Positions 46,121-54,931 of a stretch of 64,000 nt of DNA are shown piece after piece. This DNA is from Arthrobacter bussei. Its GTDB lineage: Bacteria; Actinomycetota; Actinomycetes; Actinomycetales; Micrococcaceae. Position 1 is the stretch's first letter, and each line of letters begins with the position of its first letter. The translations under genes were made by a program, and so were the position numbers. The notes under the pieces are model-generated. The model was given only the letters and a program-made list of their open reading frames with translations, ran no database searches and had not been told where the DNA came from. The stretch is from the NCBI RefSeq assembly GCF_009377195.2, contig NZ_VJXX01000006.1:62001-126000 (forward strand), read 5' to 3'.

Positions 46121-47311
46121 TCACCGCCGGGAGGCGGTGCGCTCGAGTGCGGCCCGGACCACGAGGCCCGCGAGGAGCGCCCAGAACGCGCCGCCGATGC
46201 CGAGGATCGAGAGGCCCGACGCGGCCAGCAGGAAGGTCACGGCGCCGCTCATCCGGCCGGTCGGGTCGCTGAACGAGGAGGTCACCGCCGTCGCCATGGT
46301 GCCGATCAGGGCGAGCCCCGCGACAGCCTCCACGAGTCCGGCCGGTGCGGCGCCCACGATCACGACGAGTGCCCCGGACACAGCCGCGAGGATCAGGTAG
46401 GTGATGCCGGCGGTGAGGGCCGCCACCCACCGGCGCCCGCGATCGGCCCCCGCCCCGTCCCCGGCCGAGAGCGCGGCGGACAGTGCGGCGAGATTCACGG
46501 CGTGCCCGCCGAAGGGTGCGACGACGGCGGTCCCGACGCCGGTGACGGCGAGTGCGGGACGCCACGGCGCGCGGTAGCCGAAGGACGAGAGCACGGCGAC
46601 GCCGGGCAGGTTCTGCGAGGCCATGGTCACGACGTACAGCGGCAGGGCGATGCCGATGATCGCGGCAGGGTCCAGTGCCGGCACGGTGAACGCGAGGGAC
46701 GGCACCAGGGACTCCGGCGCGATGACCACGCCGTCCCGCGCGATCTGCACCCCGATCACCGCGAGGGCCGCGACGAGCGCCAGCGGTACCGCCCACTTCG
46801 GTGCGAGCGCCGAGGCGCCGAGCCACACGAGGATGACCGGCAGGACCAGCACCGGGATGGTGCCGATGGACTGGAACGGAGCCAGGCACAGGGGCAGCAG
46901 GACCCCGGCGAGCATCGCCTGCGCGAGGTGCTGCGGGATCCGCGCCACCAGCCTCCCGAGCCAGGGGACGGCGCCGGTCAGGGCGATCAGCGCGCCCGTC
47001 ACGAGAAAGGCGCCGACGGCTGCCGGCCACCCGCCCGCCGGGACGGCCGCGCCCGCGAGCAGCGCCGCCCCGGGGGTGGACCAGGAGAGGGTGACCGGGA
47101 TGCGGTAGCGGAGGCTGAGCAGCACGATGCCGAGGCCGACGACGGCGGTCAGCGCGAGGAGCCCGGAGGCCGCCTGGGCGGGACTCGCGCCCGTGGCCCG
47201 GAGCCCGGCGAGGACGACGGCGAACGACGAGGTGAAGCCGACGAGGGCCGTCACGATCCCGGCCAGCACGGGTTCGCCGAGTCCGGACCTCACTGACGTC
47301 GCGGTGTGCAC
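46121..47311 (-). CDS. BenE-family benzoate:proton symporter homologue
   Basis: A 396-residue transporter of about twelve helices resembling BenE. It has GFTSSFAVVLAGLRATGASPAQAASGLLALT at the start, YRIPVTLSWSTPGAALLAG near 70, and PFGGHAVNLAALSAALSAG near 272, which are family marks. Benzoate or another hydrophobic acid is the expected cargo, but BenE homologues are widespread without aromatic pathways nearby, so the substrate is open. The GTG at 47311 has a perfect AGGAGG five bases ahead. It is divergent from an XRE-cupin gene with a palindromic operator between. Confidence 0.86.
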   Translation of the reverse strand: MHTATSVRSGLGEPVLAGIVTALVGFTSSFAVVLAGLRATGASPAQAASGLLALTAVVGLGIVLLSLRYRIPVTLSWSTPGAALLAGAAVPAGGWPAAVGAFLVTGALIALTGAVPWLGRLVARIPQHLAQAMLAGVLLPLCLAPFQSIGTIPVLVLPVILVWLGASALAPKWAVPLALVAALAVIGVQIARDGVVIAPESLVPSLAFTVPALDPAAIIGIALPLYVVTMASQNLPGVAVLSSFGYRAPWRPALAVTGVGTAVVAPFGGHAVNLAALSAALSAGDGAGADRGRRWVAALTAGITYLILAAVSGALVVIVGAAPAGLVEAVAGLALIGTMATAVTSSFSDPTGRMSGAVTFLLAASGLSILGIGGAFWALLAGLVVRAALERTASRR

Positions 47312-47359
47312 CCGGGCCTCCTGTCGCCGCACCGGAACCTGGAGGGCCTGTCCGGCGGG

Positions 47360-47396
47360 TGTTCTGTATATGGAACAGCCAGCGTAGGATGCTGGC
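47360..47396. promoter_or_regulatory. Operators and leaderless promoter of the XRE/BenE pair
   Basis: The palindrome TGTTCTGTATATGGAACA (47360-47377) has a symmetric core TTC-N2-TATA-N2-GAA. Next to it, GCCAGC-N7-GCTGGC (47378-47396) flanks a -10 element TAGGAT (47385-47390). With TTCTGT (47362-47367) as -35 and 17 bp spacing, transcription of the XRE gene would begin at its ATG (47397), giving a leaderless mRNA. The first palindrome covers the -35. Confidence 0.65.
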
Positions 47397-47954
47397 ATGC
47401 CCGAGGACAACCCCCGCGCGGATATGTCGCCCAGGGTGGCCGTGGCCCGCCGCATTACCGCCCTCCGCCACGAGCGGGGCCTCTCCCTGACGGCGCTCGC
47501 GGCCAGGGCGTGTATCGGCAAGGGCACGCTGTCGGAACTCGAGGCCGGGACGCGAAACCCGACCCTGGAGACGCTCTACGCGCTGGCGGGACCGCTCGGG
47601 GTCCCCCTGACCGGCCTCGTGGGGGAGGAAACCGGGCGCAGCGTCTCAGACGGCGTCGTCGACGCACGCCTGCTCTCGGTCCGCACGCACGACGACGGCG
47701 GCACCACGGAGGTCTTCTGGTTCACCCTCTCGGCCGGCCGGACGAGGATCAGCCCACCGCACCGCAGCGGCACCGTGGAGCACCTCCGCCTCGTCCGCGG
47801 CTCCGCGTCGGCGGGGGAGAAGGGCTCGGAGCGGGAGATCGGGCCCGGAGCGTCGATCTCGTGGGCTGGGGACGTGGCGCACACCTATACGTCCCCGCAC
47901 GGCGCGGAGGGCGTCCTGGTGATCGAGACGCCCGGGGGGACGGAACAGGTGTAG
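47397..47954 (+). CDS. XRE-family regulator with cupin domain, probable repressor of the BenE gene
   Basis: A 185-residue regulator: helix-turn-helix at residues 15-70 ([49 protein letters not shown]) and a cupin sensor near 105-180 ([26 protein letters not shown]). XRE-cupin genes beside BenE-type carriers are common and usually self-regulate. No ribosome-binding site precedes the ATG at 47397, in keeping with the predicted leaderless transcript. A tandem repeat begins just past the stop codon. The ligand is probably the transported acid. Confidence 0.88.
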   Translation: MPEDNPRADMSPRVAVARRITALRHERGLSLTALAARACIGKGTLSELEAGTRNPTLETLYALAGPLGVPLTGLVGEETGRSVSDGVVDARLLSVRTHDDGGTTEVFWFTLSAGRTRISPPHRSGTVEHLRLVRGSASAGEKGSEREIGPGASISWAGDVAHTYTSPHGAEGVLVIETPGGTEQV

Positions 47955-47962
47955 CGCCGGTG

Positions 47963-48085
47963 GCCAGGCAGGTGCGCCTGCTCCAGCGGCAGGGCCAGGC
48001 AGGTGCGCCTGCTCCAGCGGCAGGGTCGGGCGGTACGCGCCTGCTCCAGCGGCAGGGTCAGGCGATGCGCGCCTGTTCCAGACGC
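47963..48085. repeat. 31-32-bp tandem repeat derived from a gene 3' end
   Basis: Units at 47963-47993, 47994-48024 (identical, 31 bp) and 48025-48056 (32 bp, diverged). A fourth related segment from 48057 is the 3' coding end of the small gene on the minus strand. Each unit holds a GCAGG-TGCG-CCTGC hairpin. Read on the minus strand, they encode Leu-Pro-Leu-Glu-Gln-Ala-like repeats past the stop codon. Confidence 0.9.
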
Positions 48086-48234
48086 CGCTGGATGACCTCG
48101 AGCTCGTCGCTGAGGGCCTGCAGGCGGGCGGTGTTCTGTTCGACGGCCAGCTCGCGGACCAGGAGGTCCTGGCGCGCGCGCAGTGCGGTCTCATCCATCG
48201 GCTGGTCACTGGTCGGCATGTCACGTGTCGGCAT
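48058..48234 (-). CDS. Small coiled-coil hypothetical protein
   Basis: A 58-residue protein whose last 40 residues form a heptad-like amphipathic helix ([45 protein letters not shown]). It is probably a dimeric coiled coil. The ATG at 48234 has GGA four bases ahead; an in-frame TTG at 48246 or ATG at 48219 could also be used. No family recognised. The codons for RRLEQARIA have been partly copied into the tandem repeat immediately downstream of its stop. Confidence 0.68.
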   Translation of the reverse strand: MPTRDMPTSDQPMDETALRARQDLLVRELAVEQNTARLQALSDELEVIQRRLEQARIA

Positions 48235-48291
48235 GGTTCCAGTCAAGCAGACGGGGGCGCCCTCCGGCGGCCGAGTCCGCCGGCGGTGCGG

Positions 48292-48624
48292 CTAGAGCGG
48301 TGTGACGTACGCTCCCGTGATCCCGCCGTCCACCATGAACTGGCTGGCCGTGATGAAGGACGCATCGTCCGAGGCGAGGAACGCCACCGCGGCGGCCAGC
48401 TCGTCGGGCTCGGCGAACCGGCCCAGTGGTACGTGCACGAGCCGGCGCTGCGCCTTCTCGGCGTCACTCGCGAACAGTTCGCGCAGCAGCGGGGTGTTGA
48501 CCGGCCCGGGGCACAGCGCGTTGACGCGGATGCCCTGCCGGGCGAACTCGACGCCCAGTTCCCGGCTCATGGACAGCACGCCGCCCTTCGATGCGGAGTA
48601 GGAGACCGAGCCCTTCCCCTGAGC
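48292..48624 (-). pseudogene. 5'-truncated SDR-family dehydrogenase remnant
   Basis: The minus-strand frame ending at 48292 encodes the C-terminal 105-110 residues of a short-chain dehydrogenase: [46 protein letters not shown] and on to [29 protein letters not shown]. The catalytic YSASK is present. The cofactor-binding GxxxGxG half, NNAG and catalytic Ser are missing: upstream of about 48624 the similarity stops, and only 240 bp separate it from a divergent gene. No intact start or ribosome-binding site fits. It looks like a deletion remnant. Confidence 0.8.
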
Positions 48625-48864
48625 CTGGAGGGGGATGGCGTCGTTGCAGCAGTGTCGTTGCAGCGGGAGTGGACGCTCGTGAGGTCGACCTCCTGCACAC
48701 GGCGCGGACGAGAGTGCGGTCGGCGGCACGGACGGCACGCTCCTCTGGGCCCCCACGCGCCCCGGGTGCACTGCATCGTGGAAATAGATGTGCCCGGGCA
48801 ACCGTTCCCTCCACAGGGCCCATGGCTTCCATCGTCCTGGGCGGCACGCATCGAGAGGCACTCC

Positions 48865-49854
48865 ATGACCATTCCCCTGTCCATCCTGGACCTCGCTCAG
48901 GTCGCCGAAGGCTCGACGCCGGCGGAGACGTTCGCGTCCAGCGTCCTCCTCGCGCAGCACGCCGAGGCGTGGGGCTATCGCCGCGTCTGGTACGCCGAGC
49001 ACCACAACATGGGGAGCATCGCCTCCTCGGCGACGAGCGTCCTGATCGCCCACGTGGCGGCGCACACGTCGACCATCCGGCTCGGGTCGGGCGGCGTCAT
49101 GCTGCCCAACCACTCGCCGCTGACCATCGCGGAGCAGTTCGGGACCCTCGAGAGCCTCCACCCGGGGCGGATCGACCTCGGGCTCGGGCGTGCACCCGGG
49201 AGCGACCAGAACACGGCGAGGGCGCTCCGCCGGGATCCCATGTCCGCGGACAGCTTCCCTCAGGACGTCCTGGAGCTGCAGGGCTACCTCACCGGTGACA
49301 CGCGCGTACCCGGCGTGCAGGCGACACCCGGCCGGGGGACCGACGTGCCGCTGTACATCCTCGGGTCCTCGCTCTTCGGGGCCCGGTTGGCGGCCGCCCT
49401 CGGCCTGCCGTTCGCATTCGCGTCGCACTTCGCCCCGCAGGCGCTGCTGGATGCCGCCGCCATCTACCGCCGGGAGTTCAAGCCCTCCGCGCAGGCGGAG
49501 AAGCCCCACTTCATCGCGGGGATCAATGTCATCGCCGCGGACAGCCCCGGTGATGCGCACCACGAGTTCCACGAGGCGATGCTGCGTCGCGTCACGCTCC
49601 TGCTCGGCCGCGGCCAGACCTTCACGCGGGAGGAGTCGGAGGCGATCCTCGCGTCCCCGGGTGGACAGCAGATGAGCGACATGGCCCGCTACAGTGCCGT
49701 CGGGACACCCGGGGTGGTCCGGGACTACCTGGAGCAGTTCTCCGCGCGGGTGGAGGCCGACGAACTCATCGTCGCCACCCAGGCGAGCACCACCGAGACG
49801 TGGCTGCGGTCCTTCGAACTGCTCGCCGGAGCCATGCATCCGGTGGCGGTCTAG
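48865..49854 (+). CDS. LLM-class flavin-dependent oxidoreductase (MsnO8-type)
   Basis: A 329-residue luciferase-like monooxygenase, single-component subgroup. It opens with [96 protein letters not shown], the typical TIM-barrel start. [23 protein letters not shown] follows near 95. It uses reduced flavin and oxygen on an unknown substrate. The ATG at 48865 is in the first conserved segment; upstream in-frame codons to 48286 run across the pseudogene and are not protein-like. It is divergent from the SDR remnant. Confidence 0.88.
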   Translation: MTIPLSILDLAQVAEGSTPAETFASSVLLAQHAEAWGYRRVWYAEHHNMGSIASSATSVLIAHVAAHTSTIRLGSGGVMLPNHSPLTIAEQFGTLESLHPGRIDLGLGRAPGSDQNTARALRRDPMSADSFPQDVLELQGYLTGDTRVPGVQATPGRGTDVPLYILGSSLFGARLAAALGLPFAFASHFAPQALLDAAAIYRREFKPSAQAEKPHFIAGINVIAADSPGDAHHEFHEAMLRRVTLLLGRGQTFTREESEAILASPGGQQMSDMARYSAVGTPGVVRDYLEQFSARVEADELIVATQASTTETWLRSFELLAGAMHPVAV

Positions 49855-49917
49855 GCCTACCAGAAGGCCGCGAAAACAGAAACCTTCAGCTCCCTGCTTG
49901 CCAGAACCGTACAAGGT

Positions 49918-49945
49918 TTGGTTAAGTGGGTCTCGGTTGTAGTGT
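49918..49945 (+). promoter_or_regulatory. Probable cold-shock gene promoter
   Basis: TTGGTT (49918-49923) and TAGTGT (49940-49945) with a 16-bp spacer. A start near 49952 leaves about 125 nt of A+T-rich untranslated leader before the cspA ATG, as is usual for cold-inducible csp mRNAs. Confidence 0.5.
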
Positions 49946-50076
49946 TGCGCATTTGTATTTCGCGCGGTTTAGCCCTCGCGGGACAAGCCGCGTCTCTGAA
50001 AAAGCGGACAAGCACGCCGCGACTGGGGCGTTCCGAAAGTCGGAGCGCGTCTGAATTTCAGAAGGATAAAACAAAA

Positions 50077-50280
50077 ATGGCAACAGGTACCGTGAAGTGG
50101 TTCAACGCTGAAAAGGGCTTTGGATTCATTGCTCCCGACGACGGAAGCGCAGATGTGTTCGCACACTTCTCCGCCATCAACGCAAGCGGCTACCGCTCGC
50201 TTGATGAGAACCAGAAGGTCAGCTTCGACACCGAGCAGGGCCCCAAGGGTCCTCAGGCGTCGAACATCCAGCCCCTCTAA
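50077..50280 (+). CDS. cspA: Cold-shock protein (CspA family)
   Basis: A 67-residue single OB-fold RNA/DNA-binding chaperone. RNP1 KGFGFIA at residues 13-19 and RNP2 VFAHFSAI at 27-34 are intact. It opens [18 protein letters not shown] as expected. It melts mRNA structure at low temperature. The ATG is preceded by GAAGGATAAAACAAAA. A long A+T-rich leader of about 125 nt and a terminator downstream make it a stand-alone unit. Confidence 0.96.
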   Translation: MATGTVKWFNAEKGFGFIAPDDGSADVFAHFSAINASGYRSLDENQKVSFDTEQGPKGPQASNIQPL

Positions 50281-50310
50281 GGCTCGGATCTTCCACTAGA
50301 TCTTTTCGCG

Positions 50311-50344
50311 AGAAGCAGGTCGGACCCCGGTCCGGCCTGCTTCT
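50311..50344 (+). terminator. cspA terminator
   Basis: A 15-bp stem with one G-U pair, GAAGCAGG...CCTGCTTC (50311-50325 with 50330-50344), followed by TCGTT. It starts 31 bp past the stop codon. Confidence 0.85.
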
Positions 50345-50383
50345 TCGTTAACGCCCTCTCCGTCGACCGCCGGTCGTGGCGAC

Positions 50384-53300
50384 CTACCGTCGGTCCGCGG
50401 GTCCGGCCGCTCCGCCGCACAGGCCGATGAATGCACCGAGCTCCTCCAGGGAGGCGGGAGTCGAGGGCATGTGATGGGTCAGCCGGGGCGAGCGCACGAT
50501 CACGGCTCGCCACTGTCCGCGCGAGACCGCCACGTTGATCCTGTTCCGGTTCAGCAGGAAACCGATGCCCCGCGGTGCCTCGGCGGCGGAGGACGCAGCC
50601 ATGCTGACGATCACCACCACGGCCTGCTGACCCTGGAACCGATCCACCGTCCCCACCCTCACCCGCGGGTACCCGGCAGCGGCCAGCGCCCCGTGGACGA
50701 GCTGCACCTGTGCGTTGTAGGCGGCGACCACCAGGAGGTCGGCCTGGTCCAACGCCCGGGCCGGCGCCCCGGCGTCCGCGACCCACGGCAGGCCGAGGTG
50801 CAGCTCGACCTGACGGACGACCTCCGCCGCCTCCTCGGGGGAGGACGTCGCATGATCCGTGTGCTCGACCAGCACACACCCGACTCCCGGCTCCACACCG
50901 CCGAGCAGCCGCGACTCCGCCGCGGGCGCCGTGGAGAGCCGGCCCTCGTAGGCGAAGGTGGAGACCGCACGGCACAGTGCCGGGTGCATCCGCCAGGTGT
51001 CCGCGAGGAAGTAGCCGAGGTCGGCGGGCAGGGTGGCGTGTCCGTCGGAGAGCCAGCCGAGCGCTGATTCGTCGACCGGCTCGGGGTGGGTTCCCTGGGT
51101 GACCTGTGGAAGCTGCTGCGGATCCCCGAGGAGCAGCAGCCGCCGGGCCGCCTGCGCGACCGCCATCGTGTTCGCCAGCGAGAACTGCCCGGCCTCGTCG
51201 ATGACGAGGAGATCGAGCGATTTGGGCGGCACGTTCTTCCCCGTCATGGTCCAGGCCGTGCCCCCGACGAGGCAGCCGCCGTCACCGGACACCAGGCGTG
51301 CGACGTCCGTGTCCGAGCGCTGCCCCCACGGGAGGTCGGCATCCACGTCCTTCGGCTTCTTCGCCACGCGTCCGGGCGGGACGCCGGCGTCGACGGCGCG
51401 GCAGAGCAGGTTCTCGACGACCGCATGGGACTGTGCGACGACGCCGATCTTCCAGCCGTCCGCCACCAGCCGGGAGATCACGTCCGCCCCGACATGCGTC
51501 TTGCCCGTCCCGGGCGGCCCCTGGACGGCGAGGTAGGACTCCGACAGGCGCAGCAGGGCCGCCGTGATCGCCTCGGCGTAGCCGCCGTCCCCGGGGCGGA
51601 CGGCGGGAAGAGCGCCGCCGTCGAGGAGCCGGGGCGGCACGCGACGCAGGAGGTCCAGGGCGGGTCCGGCGGGAACATTCGGCAGGGCGCGGCCCACGTG
51701 GGCAGCCAGGTCGAGCAGAGCTGCCTGGATGGACCCCGTCATGATCGGCTGGTCCGGTCCCAGGGCCACCGGCAGCTCACTGCGTTCCGGTGCGCCGCGC
51801 CTCAGTTTCTCCCGGACGGTAGCCGTGGTCAGGCCGGTTTCGTCCTCGGCGAGCTCCACCACCTCGACCCCGAACCACCCGCCACGGCCGGGACCACTGC
51901 TGTCCGTGCTGTCGGCGTCCTCGGGGACGGGCGCGTCGTAGAGGGCGAAGTAGGTGCCCCCGGTCCGGAAGTCCGCGCCCGCCTCGAGCCGTGCGGTGAC
52001 CGACAGGGTGCGCACGGGGTTGGACCGGGACGTGGGCTTCTCCCAGTCGCTGATCACGTCGACGGTGCGGAAGGGCATCACCTCCCTGGACTGCTCCCAC
52101 TCCGAGGTCGGTGCTGCGAGGCGGTCGAAGTGGGCCCACCAGAACTGCTTCCGCTCACGCCGGTGATAGCCGACGGCGGCGGCGACCAGGGCCACCGCAC
52201 GCGGACCGGGCTCCATGGCAGCGGCCGGAGTCAGGCCCGCGAGATAGTCCTGGAGCTGCGTCTCCTCGGCCTCGGGTGGAGCCTGGGGAACGGCATCGGC
52301 ACGGGCATCGGCAGCAGCATCGGTGCTGCTGCCGCCGGCGGGGTCCATTCCGGGTGATTCCGGACCAGCACCGGACGCGGACCGCGACGCCTCCTCGGAC
52401 TCGGGTGCGAGCCCGAGGAGCCAGTCCCGCAGCTTCAGCGTGGAGAGGCAGTCATAGCGGTTGTAGTCGCTGATGCCCTCGAGGATCGCCGCAGCCTCCT
52501 CGGCGTCACCGGCGTCGCGCGCGGCGCAGTAGGCGGCGTAGGCGACCACCGAGGCGCCCGCGTCCGTCACGTCCCCCGCGCGGAGGGTGGCCCCCATGTA
52601 CAGGGGCTCGAGCTTCTTGATGCTGTAGGACCGTTCGGAGATCCGGAGGCTGTGCCGCACGGTCTCGTAGAGATCCACCAGGACCCCCTCGCGCAGCAGC
52701 GTGTCCACGGCGTCCTCACCGATGACGTGCTGGAGCGAGAGGCGGCGCAGGGCGCTCTTCTCGTAGGCGGCGTAGTGGTAGATGTGCAGGTCCGGATACT
52801 GCTGGCGCCGCTCGTCCACGTAGTCGAGGAACTGCATCAGGGCGGTACCTTCCTCGGCCCGGGAGTGGGCCCAGAAGGGCCGGAAGGATGGTTCGGCGGA
52901 GGCGCCCGGCCCGGCGGCGGGCTGCTCGACGACGCCGAACAGGTACTCGAGGCCCCACCGCCCGTCCGCCGGGTCCTGCCACAGGGGATCGCCCTCGAAG
53001 TCGAAGAAGATGTCCCCGGGGCTGGGAGCAGGGATGGCGGCGAGGGTGTGCTCCGGGAGGATCCGGTAGGAGACGGAGTGCTCCGTCCCCTCCGCGTCAC
53101 TGTAGGAGACGGTGCCGTCCACCGCTCCCACCCCGGTCTGCAGCCGAGCCTGGTCCCGCAGCCGGGTGAGGGACGCGTCGTCGGGTCTCTCGGGTATCGC
53201 CGCCAGCTGGTCGATCGTGGTGATGCCCTCACGCCGGAGCCGCGCCCGGCGGTCACCGGTCATCGAGGCCACGAGCAGCAGGTCCCGCGCGGCGACCACC

Positions 53301-54025
53301 TGCTCGGCGCAGTAGTCGCACCGACCGCAGGCCGAGTGCCCGCCGTCGCCCCATTCCACCGGCGCGGACCCGCTGCGGTGCGCCTCGACGAGGTCGAGGA
53401 AGCGCGCCCGGCGCTCCCGGAAGACGGGCAGCAGGTCCGTGAGGCTGTGGGTGCTCCTCGACCGGTCACCGAGCACGAGTGTCACCTTCGGCGACGTCGG
53501 GATACCGGCTGCCTGCAGCTGGTCCCCGTAGGCGGCGAGCTGCAGCAGCGCTCCCACCTTCGCGTGCCGGGCGAGCTTCGTGTCCCAGACCGCGTACGCT
53601 CCGTCCTCCTGGCGCACGAGGAAATCGGAGCGGCCATGGAACGTGCCGTCGAAGAACGCCGCCTGGAACACCACCGACGCCCCTGAGCCGAGGGCGGTCA
53701 GGGACTCCTCGTGCTTGGTCGTGAGGGTGGCGCGGTCCATCGAGTTCGCGGGTTCGACGTCGTACACGCCCCCCGAGTTGCCCGGCGACCAGACGCCGTG
53801 GTCGGCCACGAGCTCGTCGAGGATCCTGTGCTCGTGGACGTCGCCGAGGACGGCGGCCCGCTGCAGCATCCCGTCCGGGGCGAAGGAGGCCCGCGGGGCA
53901 CGCCCCAGCTTCTCGTCGAGGACGCGCAGCAGGCGGTACCCGCACTCCGAGGCGGTGACGAGGTCCGTCGCCGAGAACACCAGGTCCTGCCGGTCGGAGC
54001 TACCGTCGGCATCGAGCAGGAACAT
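50384..54025 (-). CDS. TM0106-family RecB-like nuclease fused to SF1 (DNA2/UPF1-type) helicase
   Basis: A 1213-residue protein. The N-terminal third carries a RecB-type PD-(D/E)xK nuclease (GRSDFLVRQEDGAYAVWDTKLARHAK near residue 150) and a cysteine cluster CGRCDYC near 235 that could bind an Fe-S centre or zinc. A DnaQ-like or scaffold segment follows (IFFDFEGDPLW near 350). The C-terminal helicase has Walker A GPPGTGKT near 838, Walker B LLVIDEAGQ near 940, and GIGFLLNRNRINVAVSRGQW near 1160. The ATG at 54025 has AAAGGA ahead. The cellular role is unestablished; RNA or DNA 5' end processing and defence have both been suggested for relatives. Confidence 0.87.
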   Translation of the reverse strand: MFLLDADGSSDRQDLVFSATDLVTASECGYRLLRVLDEKLGRAPRASFAPDGMLQRAAVLGDVHEHRILDELVADHGVWSPGNSGGVYDVEPANSMDRATLTTKHEESLTALGSGASVVFQAAFFDGTFHGRSDFLVRQEDGAYAVWDTKLARHAKVGALLQLAAYGDQLQAAGIPTSPKVTLVLGDRSRSTHSLTDLLPVFRERRARFLDLVEAHRSGSAPVEWGDGGHSACGRCDYCAEQVVAARDLLLVASMTGDRRARLRREGITTIDQLAAIPERPDDASLTRLRDQARLQTGVGAVDGTVSYSDAEGTEHSVSYRILPEHTLAAIPAPSPGDIFFDFEGDPLWQDPADGRWGLEYLFGVVEQPAAGPGASAEPSFRPFWAHSRAEEGTALMQFLDYVDERRQQYPDLHIYHYAAYEKSALRRLSLQHVIGEDAVDTLLREGVLVDLYETVRHSLRISERSYSIKKLEPLYMGATLRAGDVTDAGASVVAYAAYCAARDAGDAEEAAAILEGISDYNRYDCLSTLKLRDWLLGLAPESEEASRSASGAGPESPGMDPAGGSSTDAAADARADAVPQAPPEAEETQLQDYLAGLTPAAAMEPGPRAVALVAAAVGYHRRERKQFWWAHFDRLAAPTSEWEQSREVMPFRTVDVISDWEKPTSRSNPVRTLSVTARLEAGADFRTGGTYFALYDAPVPEDADSTDSSGPGRGGWFGVEVVELAEDETGLTTATVREKLRRGAPERSELPVALGPDQPIMTGSIQAALLDLAAHVGRALPNVPAGPALDLLRRVPPRLLDGGALPAVRPGDGGYAEAITAALLRLSESYLAVQGPPGTGKTHVGADVISRLVADGWKIGVVAQSHAVVENLLCRAVDAGVPPGRVAKKPKDVDADLPWGQRSDTDVARLVSGDGGCLVGGTAWTMTGKNVPPKSLDLLVIDEAGQFSLANTMAVAQAARRLLLLGDPQQLPQVTQGTHPEPVDESALGWLSDGHATLPADLGYFLADTWRMHPALCRAVSTFAYEGRLSTAPAAESRLLGGVEPGVGCVLVEHTDHATSSPEEAAEVVRQVELHLGLPWVADAGAPARALDQADLLVVAAYNAQVQLVHGALAAAGYPRVRVGTVDRFQGQQAVVVIVSMAASSAAEAPRGIGFLLNRNRINVAVSRGQWRAVIVRSPRLTHHMPSTPASLEELGAFIGLCGGAAGPADRR

Positions 54026-54181
54026 GCGCCGGGGTCCTTTCGTCGGGAGCGGCCAGTGGATCACCCACCTCCGACGTTCTGTGACGCAGGTCTCGGAACT
54101 GGTGCGTGCGGATTGCGGTGGACCGGACGACTTACCTGTGTACGACGCAGCTGAACGCAACGACAGTAAAGGATACGCATC

Positions 54182-54655
54182 ATGGTCGAGACCGCCACCG
54201 CCCAGAAGTCCACCACCGGCTCCGAGTCCGCAGCGCCCGTCCGCAAGGGCCCCCTGCAGACCGACAAGGGCAGCACCACCATCGCCGAGACGGTCGTGCA
54301 GAAGCTCGCCGGTGTTGCCACCCGCGAGGTGCCCGGCGTCTTCGCGATGGGGAACGCAGCCCGCCGCGCCTTCAACCAGATCACCGAGCGCATCCCCGGC
54401 TCGCAGACGAACGTGAGCGGCGGAGTGAGCGTCGAGAAGGGCGAGCGCCAGGCCGCGATCGACGTGAGCATCGTCGTGGAGTACGGCAGCTCGATCGTCG
54501 AGGTCAGCGAGAACATCCGTCGCAACGTCGTGAACTCGGTGGAGCGTGCCACGGGGCTCGAGGTCCTCGAGGTCAACGTGAACGTCACCGACGTGCACCT
54601 GCCGGGTGACGACGACGAGGACGACTCGTCCAAGAGCGGCACCGAACTCGAGTAG
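54182..54655 (+). CDS. Asp23/Gls24-family envelope stress protein
   Basis: A 157-residue Asp23-type protein. The core spans residues 30-140: TTIAETVVQKLAGVATREVPGVFAMGNAARRAF, SGGVSVEKGERQAAIDVSIVVEYGSSIVEVSENIRRNVVNSVERATGLEVLEVNVNVTDVHLP. The tail is acidic (DDDEDDSSKSGTELE). Asp23 proteins attach to the membrane through AmaP-like anchors, which occur four and five genes downstream. It is the first gene of a six-gene same-strand cluster. The ribosome-binding site AAAGGA precedes the ATG. Confidence 0.92.
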   Translation: MVETATAQKSTTGSESAAPVRKGPLQTDKGSTTIAETVVQKLAGVATREVPGVFAMGNAARRAFNQITERIPGSQTNVSGGVSVEKGERQAAIDVSIVVEYGSSIVEVSENIRRNVVNSVERATGLEVLEVNVNVTDVHLPGDDDEDDSSKSGTELE

Positions 54656-54743
54656 CACCTGCGGCTCCGCCCGTGCGGCGGAAAGAACCCGCCGCACGGG
54701 CACGGACCGACGCCACCATCAGCCCACCAGACAGGACAGCATC

Positions 54744-54926
54744 ATGTCGCGCAGCACCATCGGATTATTCGCAGGTCTCCTGCTGGGGATCGTCGCCGTC
54801 TTCGGCGGCTTCCTCCAGTTCATCGCCGTCGTCTTCTTCGCGGCGGTGGGCCTGCTCATCGGCCGCTACCTCGAGGGCAGGCTCGACGTCCAGGACCTGC
54901 TGAGCCGCCGCAGCTCGAAGGGCTGA
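54744..54926 (+). CDS. Small DUF2273-type membrane protein
   Basis: A 60-residue protein with two close transmembrane helices (IGLFAGLLLGIVAVFGGFLQFIAVVFFAAVGLLIGRY) and a short basic C-terminus. Small membrane proteins of this form sit beside asp23 genes and are thought to help anchor them. AGGACAGC precedes the ATG. It lies 88 bp after the Asp23 gene and 5 bp before the second Asp23-like gene. Confidence 0.85.
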   Translation: MSRSTIGLFAGLLLGIVAVFGGFLQFIAVVFFAAVGLLIGRYLEGRLDVQDLLSRRSSKG

Positions 54927-54931
54927 GCGCC

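Noticed and set aside
47963..48056. CRISPR-like repeat array
   Set aside because: Units are head-to-tail with no unique spacers between them and no cas genes anywhere nearby.
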